Of a DNA stretch of 64,000 nucleotides, positions 29,761 to 38,235 are shown piece after piece (within the stretch, counting starts at the first letter, position 1; the number at the start of each line of letters is the position of its first letter). Position numbers and translations under genes: made by a program. Origin of the DNA: Bisgaard Taxon 45 (GTDB taxonomy: Bacteria > Pseudomonadota > Gammaproteobacteria > Enterobacterales > Pasteurellaceae); contig JAQAHH010000006.1 in NCBI GenBank assembly GCA_030783905.1, positions 434,001-498,000 of the forward strand, given 5' to 3'. The notes below the pieces were generated by a model, which was not told the origin of the DNA, made no database searches, and saw nothing but the letters and a program-made list of their open reading frames with translations.

Positions 29761-30774
29761 TTAAAGATCGAATTTCACTTCGTCAATTAATTTCAATGCT
29801 TTATCATAATTTTCTGCGATTTTCTCTAAAGCGATATCGTCTGCTTTGAAATCACCCCAAGAGGCGACTAGTTTAGAACGATTTACGCCTGGTTTCACTG
29901 GGTATTCGTGGTTTAATTCTGCGTATAAATGTTGTGCTTTATCGCCACTTAAATATTCCACTAATTTCACTGCGTTGGCTTTGTTGGGTGCATATTTGGC
30001 GATAGCAACACCGCTGATGTTAACGTGTGTACCTTTCGCTTTTTGGTTCGGGAAGTTGATGTAAACGGCTTCTGCCCAGCTACGTTGTTTTTCATCATCT
30101 AGCATTTTGCCGAAGTAGTAACTGTTACCTAAAGAGTAATCACAGATACCTTCTTTAATAGCTTTCACTTGATCACGGTCACCACCTTGTGGTTTTTGTG
30201 CCAGATTGGCTTTTAATCCTTCTAAGAACGCTTTTGCTTTTGCTTCGCCATCGTGTGCAATCATCGAGGCAACGAGAGAAACGTTATAGGCATTTTTACC
30301 AGAGCGTACACAGACTTTGCCTTTATATTCAGGTTTGGCTAAGTCGTAGTAAGTAAAGTCAGCGGGTAATTTCCCTACACGATCTTTCGAGGTATAAATG
30401 GCGCGTGCACGGGTTGTTAATGCAAACCACTCATCTTTTGAATCACGGAATTGTGCTGGAATATTTTTCTCAAGGGTTTCGCTGTGAATCGGTTGTGCTA
30501 AGCCTTCTTTCACAATTTCCATGACACGACTAATATCAACAGTTAATAGCACGTCTGCTGGGCTTAATTCACCTTCACGTTTTACACGTTCTACTAAGCC
30601 TTTATCTGCAAAGATAACGTTAACTTTGATGCCAGTATCTTTTTCGAAGTCCTTTAACATTGGTTCGATTAAGTAAGGTTGGCGGTAAGAATACACGTTA
30701 ACTTCGTTCGCGGCGAGCGCAGATGTTGAAATCACTGCAGATAAAGCTAATGCAAGTGTTGAGATTTTTTTCAT
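29761..30774 (-). CDS. fbpA: Periplasmic ferric iron-binding protein
   Basis: The start at 30774 gives a 337-residue precursor with a 21-22 residue signal peptide (MKKISTLALALSAVISTSALA); a longer frame upstream would bury it. The family is bacterial transferrin. The Tyr-Tyr dyad is in LGNSYYFGK (Tyr219, Tyr220 of the precursor), and another candidate ligand is Tyr127 in RARAIYTSKD. The set (three tyrosines, no obvious N-terminal His/Glu pair) resembles the Mannheimia-type FbpA rather than the H. influenzae one, by recall. First gene of the fbpABC operon, behind Fur-like and FNR-like sites. Confidence 0.93.
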   Translation of the reverse strand: MKKISTLALALSAVISTSALAANEVNVYSYRQPYLIEPMLKDFEKDTGIKVNVIFADKGLVERVKREGELSPADVLLTVDISRVMEIVKEGLAQPIHSETLEKNIPAQFRDSKDEWFALTTRARAIYTSKDRVGKLPADFTYYDLAKPEYKGKVCVRSGKNAYNVSLVASMIAHDGEAKAKAFLEGLKANLAQKPQGGDRDQVKAIKEGICDYSLGNSYYFGKMLDDEKQRSWAEAVYINFPNQKAKGTHVNISGVAIAKYAPNKANAVKLVEYLSGDKAQHLYAELNHEYPVKPGVNRSKLVASWGDFKADDIALEKIAENYDKALKLIDEVKFDL

Positions 30775-30832
30775 AATCACATTCCTCAGATGAGAGTTGA
30801 CAGTTAAAAGTGCGGTCAATTTAACCAATAAA

Positions 30833-30860
30833 TTGATTTAAGTCAATGATAATTATTCTT
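30833..30860 (-). promoter_or_regulatory. Overlapping FNR-like and Fur-like sites upstream of fbpA
   Basis: TTGATTTAAGTCAA (30833-30846) is one base from the FNR palindrome TTGAT-N4-ATCAA. It overlaps a Fur-like box on the minus strand (30842-30860, 13 of 19 positions). Both lie 59-86 bases before the fbpA start codon. Confidence 0.6.
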
Positions 30861-30904
30861 ACTTGTAAGAAGGCGAGAAAAGCGAAAGGCTGGGAAGAGG
30901 GAAA

Positions 30905-30941
30905 TAAAAAAGCAAACCGCGCGTTGAACTGCGGTTTGCTT
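30905..30941 (-). terminator. Terminator of the alanine aminotransferase gene
   Basis: AAGCAAACCGC (30910-30920) and GCGGTTTGCTT (30931-30941), followed on the minus strand by TTTTATTTC. Confidence 0.88.
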
Positions 30942-30953
30942 ATGGTGAGGAGA

Positions 30954-32168
30954 TTATTGATGATAGTGAGTCAAGAAACGTGCAAGTTTTGTCAGTGCTT
31001 CTTCAATTTGATGGACATAAGGCAAGGTAACAATCCGGAAATGATCAGGAGAGTGCCAGTTAAAACCGCGACCATGCACTAATAACACTTTTTCTTGTGC
31101 TAATAAATCAAACACCATTTTTTCATCATCATAGATATTAAATTTTTTAATATCTATTTTCGGGAACATATACATGGCACCTTGTGGTTTAACACAACTC
31201 ACCCCGGGAATTTGATTAATTAGCTCATAGGCTTTATTGCGTTGTTCAAGCAAACGTCCACCCGGAAGGATAAATTCATTAATACTTTGATAACCACCTA
31301 GCGCAGTTTGAATAGCGTGTTGCATCGGCACATTGGCACAGAGTCGCATAGACGCCAACATATCAAGCCCTTCAATGTAACCTGTTGCGGCTTTTTTCGG
31401 CCCATTTAACATCATCCAACCTTGGCGGAACCCCGCGACACGGTAGGCTTTAGACAACCCATTAAAGGTGACGGTTAAAATATCGGGGGCAAGCGCCGCA
31501 ATATGGTGATGAACCGCATCGTCATATAAAATTTTATCGTAAATTTCATCCGCAAAAATAATCAATTTATGTTGGCGTGCGATTTCGATAATTTCTAACA
31601 ATAAATCTTTACTATATACTGCACCCGTTGGGTTATTCGGGTTAATCACGACAATCGCTTTGGTGCGACTGCTGATTTTACTTTTAATATCGTTAATATC
31701 AGGAAACCAATTCGCTTCTTCATCACATAAATAATGCACTGGTTTGCCACCTGCTAAGGTCGCTGCGGCAGTCCAAAGCGGGTAGTCTGGCATGGGAATC
31801 AGCACTTCATCACCGTCATTGAGCAAGGCTTGTAAGGACATTGCGATTAATTCAGAGACGCCATTACCAATATATACATCATTAACCGTTGCCCCGTGGA
31901 TCCCTTTTGATTGGTAATATTGCACAATGGCTTTACGCGCGGAATACAAGCCTTTTGAGTCACAATAGCCTTGCGCAGTCGGTAAGTTGCGAATGACATC
32001 GACTAAAATTTCATCTGGTGCTTCAAAACCAAAAGGCGCGGGGTTGCCAATATTAAGCTTAAGAATTTTATGTCCTTCTTCTTCCAAACGAAGGGCTTCT
32101 TTATGAACAGGTCCACGAATATCGTAACAAACGTGTTCTAATTTATCTGATTTAGGAAAATGCGCCAT
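30954..32168 (-). CDS. alaA: Alanine aminotransferase (AlaA/YfbQ type)
   Basis: A 404-residue class I fold PLP enzyme. The Schiff-base lysine lies in TFNGLSKAYRVAGFRQGW; the PLP phosphate contacts are in GNGVSELIAMSLQALL, VINPNNPTGAVY and FADEIYDKI, and the substrate carboxylate arginine in FRIVTLP. The N terminus DKLEHVCYDIRGPV is characteristic of the AlaA group, which makes alanine from pyruvate and glutamate. TAAGG lies before the start. Monocistronic. Confidence 0.92.
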   Translation of the reverse strand: MAHFPKSDKLEHVCYDIRGPVHKEALRLEEEGHKILKLNIGNPAPFGFEAPDEILVDVIRNLPTAQGYCDSKGLYSARKAIVQYYQSKGIHGATVNDVYIGNGVSELIAMSLQALLNDGDEVLIPMPDYPLWTAAATLAGGKPVHYLCDEEANWFPDINDIKSKISSRTKAIVVINPNNPTGAVYSKDLLLEIIEIARQHKLIIFADEIYDKILYDDAVHHHIAALAPDILTVTFNGLSKAYRVAGFRQGWMMLNGPKKAATGYIEGLDMLASMRLCANVPMQHAIQTALGGYQSINEFILPGGRLLEQRNKAYELINQIPGVSCVKPQGAMYMFPKIDIKKFNIYDDEKMVFDLLAQEKVLLVHGRGFNWHSPDHFRIVTLPYVHQIEEALTKLARFLTHYHQ

Positions 32169-32339
32169 AGTTAGACCTTAATGTTTGCAAACTGAAACGA
32201 TGTATTTTTGGATAAAATAACGACACTTTACGCTTATTTAAGGCGGGAGAAAAGATTTTGTAAAAATTTCTATTAAAGTGCGGTAGAATTAGCCCTTATT
32301 TTTAACGTATTTTTTTATCGAAAACAATGCTTTTTCAAC

Positions 32340-33635
32340 ATGGATAATTGGCAGTCAATCAAAGCACAATTTATTGCACAAATCAATGCATATCAGTCAG
32401 TGGAAGATCAAGAGATCGGCGTGTTTCGGTGTCATACTACGATGACTATGTCCTTATTAGCTTGGTTGAAAGCGCAACAACATTATCCTCAATTTTATTT
32501 GCATGGACGCGAGGGTGTAAAGGTTTGGGCAGCAGTCGGGCAGGTTCGCCAGTTTTCTGATGTGAGTCTGGCCGCGCAATTTGTCCAAACTCATCAGCTT
32601 ACTTTGCTCGGTGGATTACAATTTTACGGTGAAGCGCTGTTTGTGTTACCTCGCCTTTTATTAGAACAAGATCAAGCGGGGGTGACCGTCACATTATTTG
32701 TGGATGCGAAACAATTTGAGCAAGATAAGCAGATTGCACTCGCGTGTTTAAGCACATTTGACAAACAAACCGCACTTGAAACGGTAAAACAGACGATCAG
32801 CCTTATTTCACAAAAAGCCAATCAAGCAGAGTGGTGTCATTGGGTGGAGCAAGGGTTAGAAAAAATTCAACAAGGTGAGTTAAGTAAAATTGTGCTTGCC
32901 AATGAGACTTGCTTTCAAACCGCTACACCGTTAGCGCCAACGGATTTGTTAGCGGAAAGTGAACAGTATAACTTAGGCTGTTATCACTTTATGTTCGCAG
33001 AAAGTAAACAGCGTGCCTTCATTGGCTCTACCCCAGAATTATTATACCGCCGTCAAGGCTTGGCATTAAAAACGGAAGCGTTAGCGGGGACAGCGTTTAT
33101 GGGGGAGGATGCACAACAAAATCAACAGCAAAGTGATTGGTTATTACACGACAAGAAAAACGAATATGAAAATCAATTAGTGGTGGATGGCATTTGCCAG
33201 AATTTACAACCCTTTGTGCAACACATCAGGGTAGAACAGGTCGAATTGAAGAAACTGCGCAAGGTACAACATTTACGTCGCCAGATTTCAGCGCAGTTAA
33301 AGCCGGATTATGCGGATAAGGATATTTTGCTTGCCATGCATCCCACCGCCGCGGTTGCCGGTTTACCGCAATCCGCTGCTAAACAGGCGTTACGAAAATT
33401 AGAAAATTTCGACCGCACTTGGTACGCAGGGACAATCGGTGTGATGGGCCCCGAGTCGGCGGATTTTTGTGTCACCATTCGTTCTGCCTTTATTAAGCAA
33501 GTCGAAAATTACAGTCAATTATGTGTTTTTGCTGGGGCGGGGATTGTTGAAGGCTCTATTCCATTGTTAGAATGGCGGGAGATTGAGCGTAAAGCTATGG
33601 GCTTAGTGTCGTTATTGCAACAGAATCAATTATAA
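32340..33635 (+). CDS. menF: Isochorismate synthase, menaquinone-specific
   Basis: A 431-residue chorismate-binding enzyme. Blocks typical of the family are ELSKIVLANE, AFIGSTPELLYRR, KTEALAGTAFMG, HPTAAVAGLPQ and AGAGIVEGSIPLLEW. It converts chorismate to isochorismate, the first committed step of menaquinone. The start ATG at 32340 lacks a good ribosome binding site. It is followed 12 bases later by menD. An uptake 9-mer (32276-32284) lies in the upstream region, with two more inside the gene (32769 and 33412). Confidence 0.93.
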   Translation: MDNWQSIKAQFIAQINAYQSVEDQEIGVFRCHTTMTMSLLAWLKAQQHYPQFYLHGREGVKVWAAVGQVRQFSDVSLAAQFVQTHQLTLLGGLQFYGEALFVLPRLLLEQDQAGVTVTLFVDAKQFEQDKQIALACLSTFDKQTALETVKQTISLISQKANQAEWCHWVEQGLEKIQQGELSKIVLANETCFQTATPLAPTDLLAESEQYNLGCYHFMFAESKQRAFIGSTPELLYRRQGLALKTEALAGTAFMGEDAQQNQQQSDWLLHDKKNEYENQLVVDGICQNLQPFVQHIRVEQVELKKLRKVQHLRRQISAQLKPDYADKDILLAMHPTAAVAGLPQSAAKQALRKLENFDRTWYAGTIGVMGPESADFCVTIRSAFIKQVENYSQLCVFAGAGIVEGSIPLLEWREIERKAMGLVSLLQQNQL

Positions 33636-33647
33636 AAGGGAACAGAT

Positions 33648-35354
33648 ATGTCAGTAAGCGTATTTAATCGTTGTTGGTCAAAAGTCATTTTGGACACCCT
33701 TGTACGTCAAGGCGTGAGCCATGTTTGTATTGCACCAGGATCCCGTTCTACTCCTCTGACTTTAGAAGCAATACGTTTACAAGAAAGCCATCGTGTGACT
33801 TGTCATACTCACTTTGATGAACGAGGTCTTGGTTTCTTTGCTTTAGGTGTGGCCAAAGTCAGCAAAAAGCCTGTTGCGGTGATTGTCACTTCGGGGACGG
33901 CAGCGGGTAATTTATATCCAGCTATTATTGAAGCTCGTCAAACAGGCGTCAATCTGATAGTGCTTACTGCGGATCGTCCACTCGAATTGATCGAATGTGG
34001 GGCAAATCAAGCCATTTTACAAGAACGCATGTATGCCGATTATCCTGTGGCAACGCTGAATTTACCACGCCCAAGTGAAGATTATCCTGCCAATTGGTTA
34101 ATTACTCGTTTAGAGCAAGCTTGTTATCAACAAGCCAATCAACCAGGGGTAGTTCATATTAATGTCCCATTTGCGGAACCGCTTTATGATGCGAATGAAA
34201 CGGAGATTGACACACATAGCTGGTTAGCGCCTATCCAAAGCTGGTTAAACCAACATAAGCCTTGGATAAAACACCAAACAGACCAAAAAGAAGTATTGAT
34301 GCATGCCAATTGGGATCATTGGCGCACAATGCGTGGCGTGATTGTGGTCGGACGATTACCCGTGGAACAAACCATGGGCATTATGGCTTGGGCAAATACC
34401 ATGGGCTGGATTGCGTTAACTGATGTACAAGCAAGCGTGGAAGCAAGTCTCCCTTATGCGGATATTTGGTTAGCTAATCAAACGGTCAAACAAAAATTAT
34501 TACAAGCAGATATTCTTATCCAATTTGGCTCAGGGTTTATCAGTAAACGGGTGAATCAATTTTTAGCGGAGTTTAAACAAGAATATTGGATTGTTGAACA
34601 AAGTACTCGACTCATTGATCCGCATCATCATGCTCAAACCCGTTTTAATGCGAAAGTACACCACTGGTTACGCGCCCATCCGCCATTACGCCAAAAACCT
34701 TGGCTACTTGAACCGCTTGCACTGTCTAAATTCTGTGCGAATTTCATTGAAAAACAAGTGGGAGGCAATTTAAATGAGGCATCATTAGCCCATCATTTGG
34801 ATCGTATTTTATCCAACAATGGCATCTTATTTTTGGGTAACAGCTTGTTTGTTCGTTTAGTGGATGCCTTAGCCAAATTACCAGAAGGTTATCCCGTTTA
34901 TACAAATCGTGGGGCGAGCGGTATTGATGGTCTTTTAGCGACTGCGGCAGGCATTGGGATTGGGGCAAATCAACCTTTAGTGGCAATGATTGGTGATGTC
35001 TCCGCCCTTTATGATATTAATTCCCTAGCCTTGTTTAAAAAAGTGACGCAGCCAACCATTATTTTTGTGATTAATAATAACGGTGGGGCGATTTTTGATA
35101 TGTTACCTGTCGAAGCGGATGTGAAAGAAAAATATTATCGTATGTCACATCATCTAGAGTTCTCACAGTTAGCGCAAACTTTTGATTTAAAATATGCTCG
35201 TCCCTATACTTGGGCGGATTTAGGCGCAGTATTAAAAGTCGCCTATTCACGCCGGGAAACAACGTTAATTGAGATTAAAGTCGGGGCAAGCGATGCCAGT
35301 ACGATTTATAAGCGCCTGATTGAACAAATCAGCTATGCGGTGATTGGTGAATAA
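33648..35354 (+). CDS. menD: SEPHCHC synthase MenD
   Basis: A 568-residue thiamine-diphosphate enzyme joining 2-oxoglutarate-derived succinic semialdehyde to isochorismate. The N-terminal Pyr domain has IAPGSRSTPL and FDERGLGFFALG (activating glutamate). The PP domain has GDVSALYDINSLALF followed by NNNGGAIFDMLP, the ThDP/Mg motif. AAGGGAACAGAT lies before the ATG. It is followed by a hairpin with T run before menH. Confidence 0.96.
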   Translation: MSVSVFNRCWSKVILDTLVRQGVSHVCIAPGSRSTPLTLEAIRLQESHRVTCHTHFDERGLGFFALGVAKVSKKPVAVIVTSGTAAGNLYPAIIEARQTGVNLIVLTADRPLELIECGANQAILQERMYADYPVATLNLPRPSEDYPANWLITRLEQACYQQANQPGVVHINVPFAEPLYDANETEIDTHSWLAPIQSWLNQHKPWIKHQTDQKEVLMHANWDHWRTMRGVIVVGRLPVEQTMGIMAWANTMGWIALTDVQASVEASLPYADIWLANQTVKQKLLQADILIQFGSGFISKRVNQFLAEFKQEYWIVEQSTRLIDPHHHAQTRFNAKVHHWLRAHPPLRQKPWLLEPLALSKFCANFIEKQVGGNLNEASLAHHLDRILSNNGILFLGNSLFVRLVDALAKLPEGYPVYTNRGASGIDGLLATAAGIGIGANQPLVAMIGDVSALYDINSLALFKKVTQPTIIFVINNNGGAIFDMLPVEADVKEKYYRMSHHLEFSQLAQTFDLKYARPYTWADLGAVLKVAYSRRETTLIEIKVGASDASTIYKRLIEQISYAVIGE

Positions 35355-35360
35355 ACATAA

Positions 35361-35387
35361 AATGCTCGCTTGGCGGGCATTTTTTTA
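35361..35387 (+). terminator. Hairpin with T run between menD and menH
   Basis: AATGCTCGC (35361-35369) pairs with GCGGGCATT (35373-35381), with one G:U pair, followed by TTTTTT. It lies 18 bases upstream of the menH start codon, so menH expression would need readthrough or its own promoter. Confidence 0.7.
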
Positions 35388-35398
35388 GGGGAATGAAG

Positions 35399-36142
35399 AT
35401 GCCAGTGTTGGTTTTTTTACATGGTTTATTAGGGAGCAAAGAAGATTGGCAACAAGTGATTGAAAATTTACCGCACTTTTCTTGCCTGACCTTAGATTTA
35501 CCTTTTCACCATACCGCCCAACAGATCTGCGTGTCCGATTTTGAACAAACCTGCGCGTATTTAGATCAACAACTTCAGCAACTGGGAGATCAACCTTATT
35601 ATTTGGTCGGTTACTCTTTAGGTGGGCGCATTGCATTGTATTATGCTTTTGCCTATTTGACTAAGACGAAAGCAAAAGCGCATTTACGGGGTCTGATCTT
35701 AGAAGGCGCCAATTTAGGTTTACAGCGAGATGAAGAGAAGCGCATGCGTTGGCAACAGGATCTCGCTTGGGCAACACGTTTTAGTTCAGCGCCTCTCGCA
35801 TCGGTGCTTGAGGATTGGTATCAACAGCCCGTGTTTTCGCATCTTACACCACAGGCACGCCAAGATTTGATTCAAAAGCGTGCAATACATCGCGGTGAAC
35901 ATATCGCGAATATGCTGCTCGCCACCAGTTTAGCCAAGCAACCTGATTTTCGTCCTTATCTGGCTTCTGCAACGCTACCGATTAACTATTTTTGTGGTGA
36001 AAAAGACCATAAATTTAAGCAAATGGCAGAGCAAGCAAACTTGCTATTGCGTGTTATTCCTGAGGCAGGTCATAATGCGCATGTGGAACAACCAATCCTC
36101 TTTGCAAATAACATAAAAGCACTTTTCCCTTTTACCGTTTAA
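35399..36142 (+). CDS. menH: SHCHC synthase MenH (alpha/beta hydrolase)
   Basis: About 247 residues of alpha/beta-hydrolase fold. The nucleophile is Ser73 in VGYSLGGRIAL, the oxyanion region LHGLLGS near residue 8 and the catalytic histidine in GHNAHVEQP near the C terminus. MenH eliminates pyruvate from SEPHCHC in menaquinone synthesis. The ATG at 35399 is preferred over that at 35393 because AGGGG lies 7 bases before it. An uptake 9-mer (35470-35478) lies inside. Confidence 0.92.
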   Translation: MPVLVFLHGLLGSKEDWQQVIENLPHFSCLTLDLPFHHTAQQICVSDFEQTCAYLDQQLQQLGDQPYYLVGYSLGGRIALYYAFAYLTKTKAKAHLRGLILEGANLGLQRDEEKRMRWQQDLAWATRFSSAPLASVLEDWYQQPVFSHLTPQARQDLIQKRAIHRGEHIANMLLATSLAKQPDFRPYLASATLPINYFCGEKDHKFKQMAEQANLLLRVIPEAGHNAHVEQPILFANNIKALFPFTV

Positions 36143-36474
36143 TCTATTCCGTCGTTTATGCTTTTCTGATTCTTTGTTTATTTTATGTTCTAGTTTTTTT
36201 CTTTTGCTTATATTTTATTCACCTCTCTTTTGCCAATATCATTATTCCATTAATTTATTCAATGTATTAAAAATAACCTAACTTATTGATAGTATGATTT
36301 TTGTCAATATTTATACAAATCAGTTAAATTTTGAACTTTGTTGGGTTGATATTTGCACGTTATTATTTTATTTTGTACACCCTTCCTAATATAAATGCTG
36401 GTACAACCAGATGGATTAATCGTTTTAATTTTTTTTTGTAGTAGAATTTTTGCCCTCAAAAATATGGAGATTTT
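36143..36474. other. AT-rich upstream region of the lspB1-pfhB1 locus
   Basis: No gene is seen in these 332 bases. The DNA is very AT-rich. Its last 76 bases form a conserved element shared with the lspB2 upstream region. Nothing else recognisable. Confidence 0.7.
36399..36474 (+). promoter_or_regulatory. Conserved upstream element of lspB1 (dyad, T9 tract, TAGAAT)
   Basis: The element starts with TGGTACAACCA (36399-36409), part of the wider dyad CTGGT-ACA-ACCAG. It then has a T9 tract (36429-36437), TAGAAT (36442-36447), a possible -10, and ATATGGAGATTTT just before the ATG. The same order and start distance (76 bases) recurs before lspB2. Confidence 0.55.
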
Positions 36475-38205
36475 ATGGGAAAATATCAATCTAACAGGTT
36501 AAATCATGTATTCTTAGGTTGCTCTGCAACCTTTCTTTTATGCCAATCCACGCTAGTCTATAGTCAGGAAACCAATCCGCTCACACAGGAATTATTGCAT
36601 TTAAAAAACAAGCAACAATTTGAACAGGTGGATGAAAATTTCAAAAAAGCGCAGCAATTTCTAGAAGATAAACAAGCTGTTGAAAAAGAGACAACCTCAA
36701 CCCTGGCAACAGAGAGCTTAGATAACACATCGAAAAAGATCACGCGTATCACTGTTGATTTAGGGGGACAGAATGTGTCTTTAAATATTGATGAAATTCG
36801 TCAGCGTTACCTCAATAAGCCTCTGTCAACCAAGGTCGTTTTTCAACTCGTCAAAGATCTGACTGATTTGCTGTATCGTTCCGGCTATGTGACCAGTGCT
36901 ATTGGTTTAAAAAATCCGAAAATCAAGAATGGTGATCTCGACTTTGTGGTGTTGTGGGGAACTGTTAACGATATCCTCGTTGCAGGGGAAAAAGCTACAG
37001 ACTTTAAAGATAAAGCGATGTTAGCCGTGCTTCCTAATCTGAAAAATAAATTACTCAATGTCTATGATATTGATCAGATGGTAGAAATCTTGAACACGAC
37101 TAACAAAATCGCCAAAGTGAATGTCGTAGCAAGTCAGCAAAAAGGGGCATCAAATCTGAGTATTGAACGGCAACGAAGTGACTGGCCAGATGTAACCTTG
37201 AGTGTTAATAATTCGGGGACAGAGAATAATGCCAATGGGCGTAATCAAGCCAGTCTGAATGTTGCATGGAGCGACTTATTTGGCACCAATGATCGTTGGT
37301 CTTTTTCAACAGGTTATCGTTTTTATAAGCAGAGTAAAGCAAACCAACAGCGTAATTATGCGTTGTCTTATATACAACCGTTGTCTTTCTCAACTTTAGA
37401 GCTGAAACTGGCGGAATCTGAATATAAGAAAACTCTTCAAGGGGAGAATGACGTTTACACTTCTTCGGGAAAAACACAAACCGCAACACTGAAGTTATCT
37501 CAGGTTTTACTCCGTAATAAAGAGACCATTTTATCCGTGTATGGTGAATTAGAATTTAAAAAACGCTTGAGTTATTTTTCCGATATTGAAATCGGTGACT
37601 ATCACAATAATAAACTCAATGTTGGCTTGTCTTATGTAACCAATTTAGGCTATGGCAAGCTCTACAGTGATATTGCTTACGCCAATGGATTGCGATGGTT
37701 TGGTGCGGATTATTCAGCCTATGACACAAAACGTGAAAAAACTTTAAAATTATTGTCAGGAAGTGTTAACTGGCTCCGTCCAATAGTCATGTTTGATCGA
37801 TCGATGACTTACCAAGCACGTATTGGTGCACAATATGGTTTCGATAGTTTGTATTCGGAAAATCAATTTTCTATTGGTGATGAATATACTGTCAGAGGAT
37901 TTAAAGGTGGCGCTGCTTCTGGTGATAGTGGTGCGTATTTTTCACAAACACTGAGTATGCCTTTTTATCCTCAAAAAGCTTACCTCTCTCAAATATCGCC
38001 TTTCGTTGGGGTAGATATTGGTAAGGTACATGTCAAACAATCTCATCAAACAGATACCCTTGCCGGTTTTGCGTTAGGGCTGAAGGGACAAGTGAGATTA
38101 TTCAATTTCTCATTCACGTATGCTCAACCACTCAACACGGTCAAAAAAGTCAAACCGCAGAATAAGAAACCGGTTTATTACGTCAATGGTTCTATATCTT
38201 TTTAA
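36475..38205 (+). CDS. lspB1: TpsB outer-membrane transporter, partner of PfhB1
   Basis: A 576-residue ShlB/FhaC-family protein that secretes its TpsA partner across the outer membrane. The precursor has a signal-like N terminus ([16 protein letters not shown]). One or two POTRA domains lie near residues 80-230 ([32 protein letters not shown]), followed by a barrel. The conserved VRGF motif ([16 protein letters not shown]) near residue 472 is the L6 loop signature. The barrel ends [13 protein letters not shown] lies 7 bases before the ATG. The downstream exoprotein starts 30 bases after the stop. Similar protein and order recur as lspB2. Confidence 0.93.
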   Translation: MGKYQSNRLNHVFLGCSATFLLCQSTLVYSQETNPLTQELLHLKNKQQFEQVDENFKKAQQFLEDKQAVEKETTSTLATESLDNTSKKITRITVDLGGQNVSLNIDEIRQRYLNKPLSTKVVFQLVKDLTDLLYRSGYVTSAIGLKNPKIKNGDLDFVVLWGTVNDILVAGEKATDFKDKAMLAVLPNLKNKLLNVYDIDQMVEILNTTNKIAKVNVVASQQKGASNLSIERQRSDWPDVTLSVNNSGTENNANGRNQASLNVAWSDLFGTNDRWSFSTGYRFYKQSKANQQRNYALSYIQPLSFSTLELKLAESEYKKTLQGENDVYTSSGKTQTATLKLSQVLLRNKETILSVYGELEFKKRLSYFSDIEIGDYHNNKLNVGLSYVTNLGYGKLYSDIAYANGLRWFGADYSAYDTKREKTLKLLSGSVNWLRPIVMFDRSMTYQARIGAQYGFDSLYSENQFSIGDEYTVRGFKGGAASGDSGAYFSQTLSMPFYPQKAYLSQISPFVGVDIGKVHVKQSHQTDTLAGFALGLKGQVRLFNFSFTYAQPLNTVKKVKPQNKKPVYYVNGSISF

Positions 38206-38235
38206 TGTTTTTTTAAGTTGAAGGATTAACTTAGT

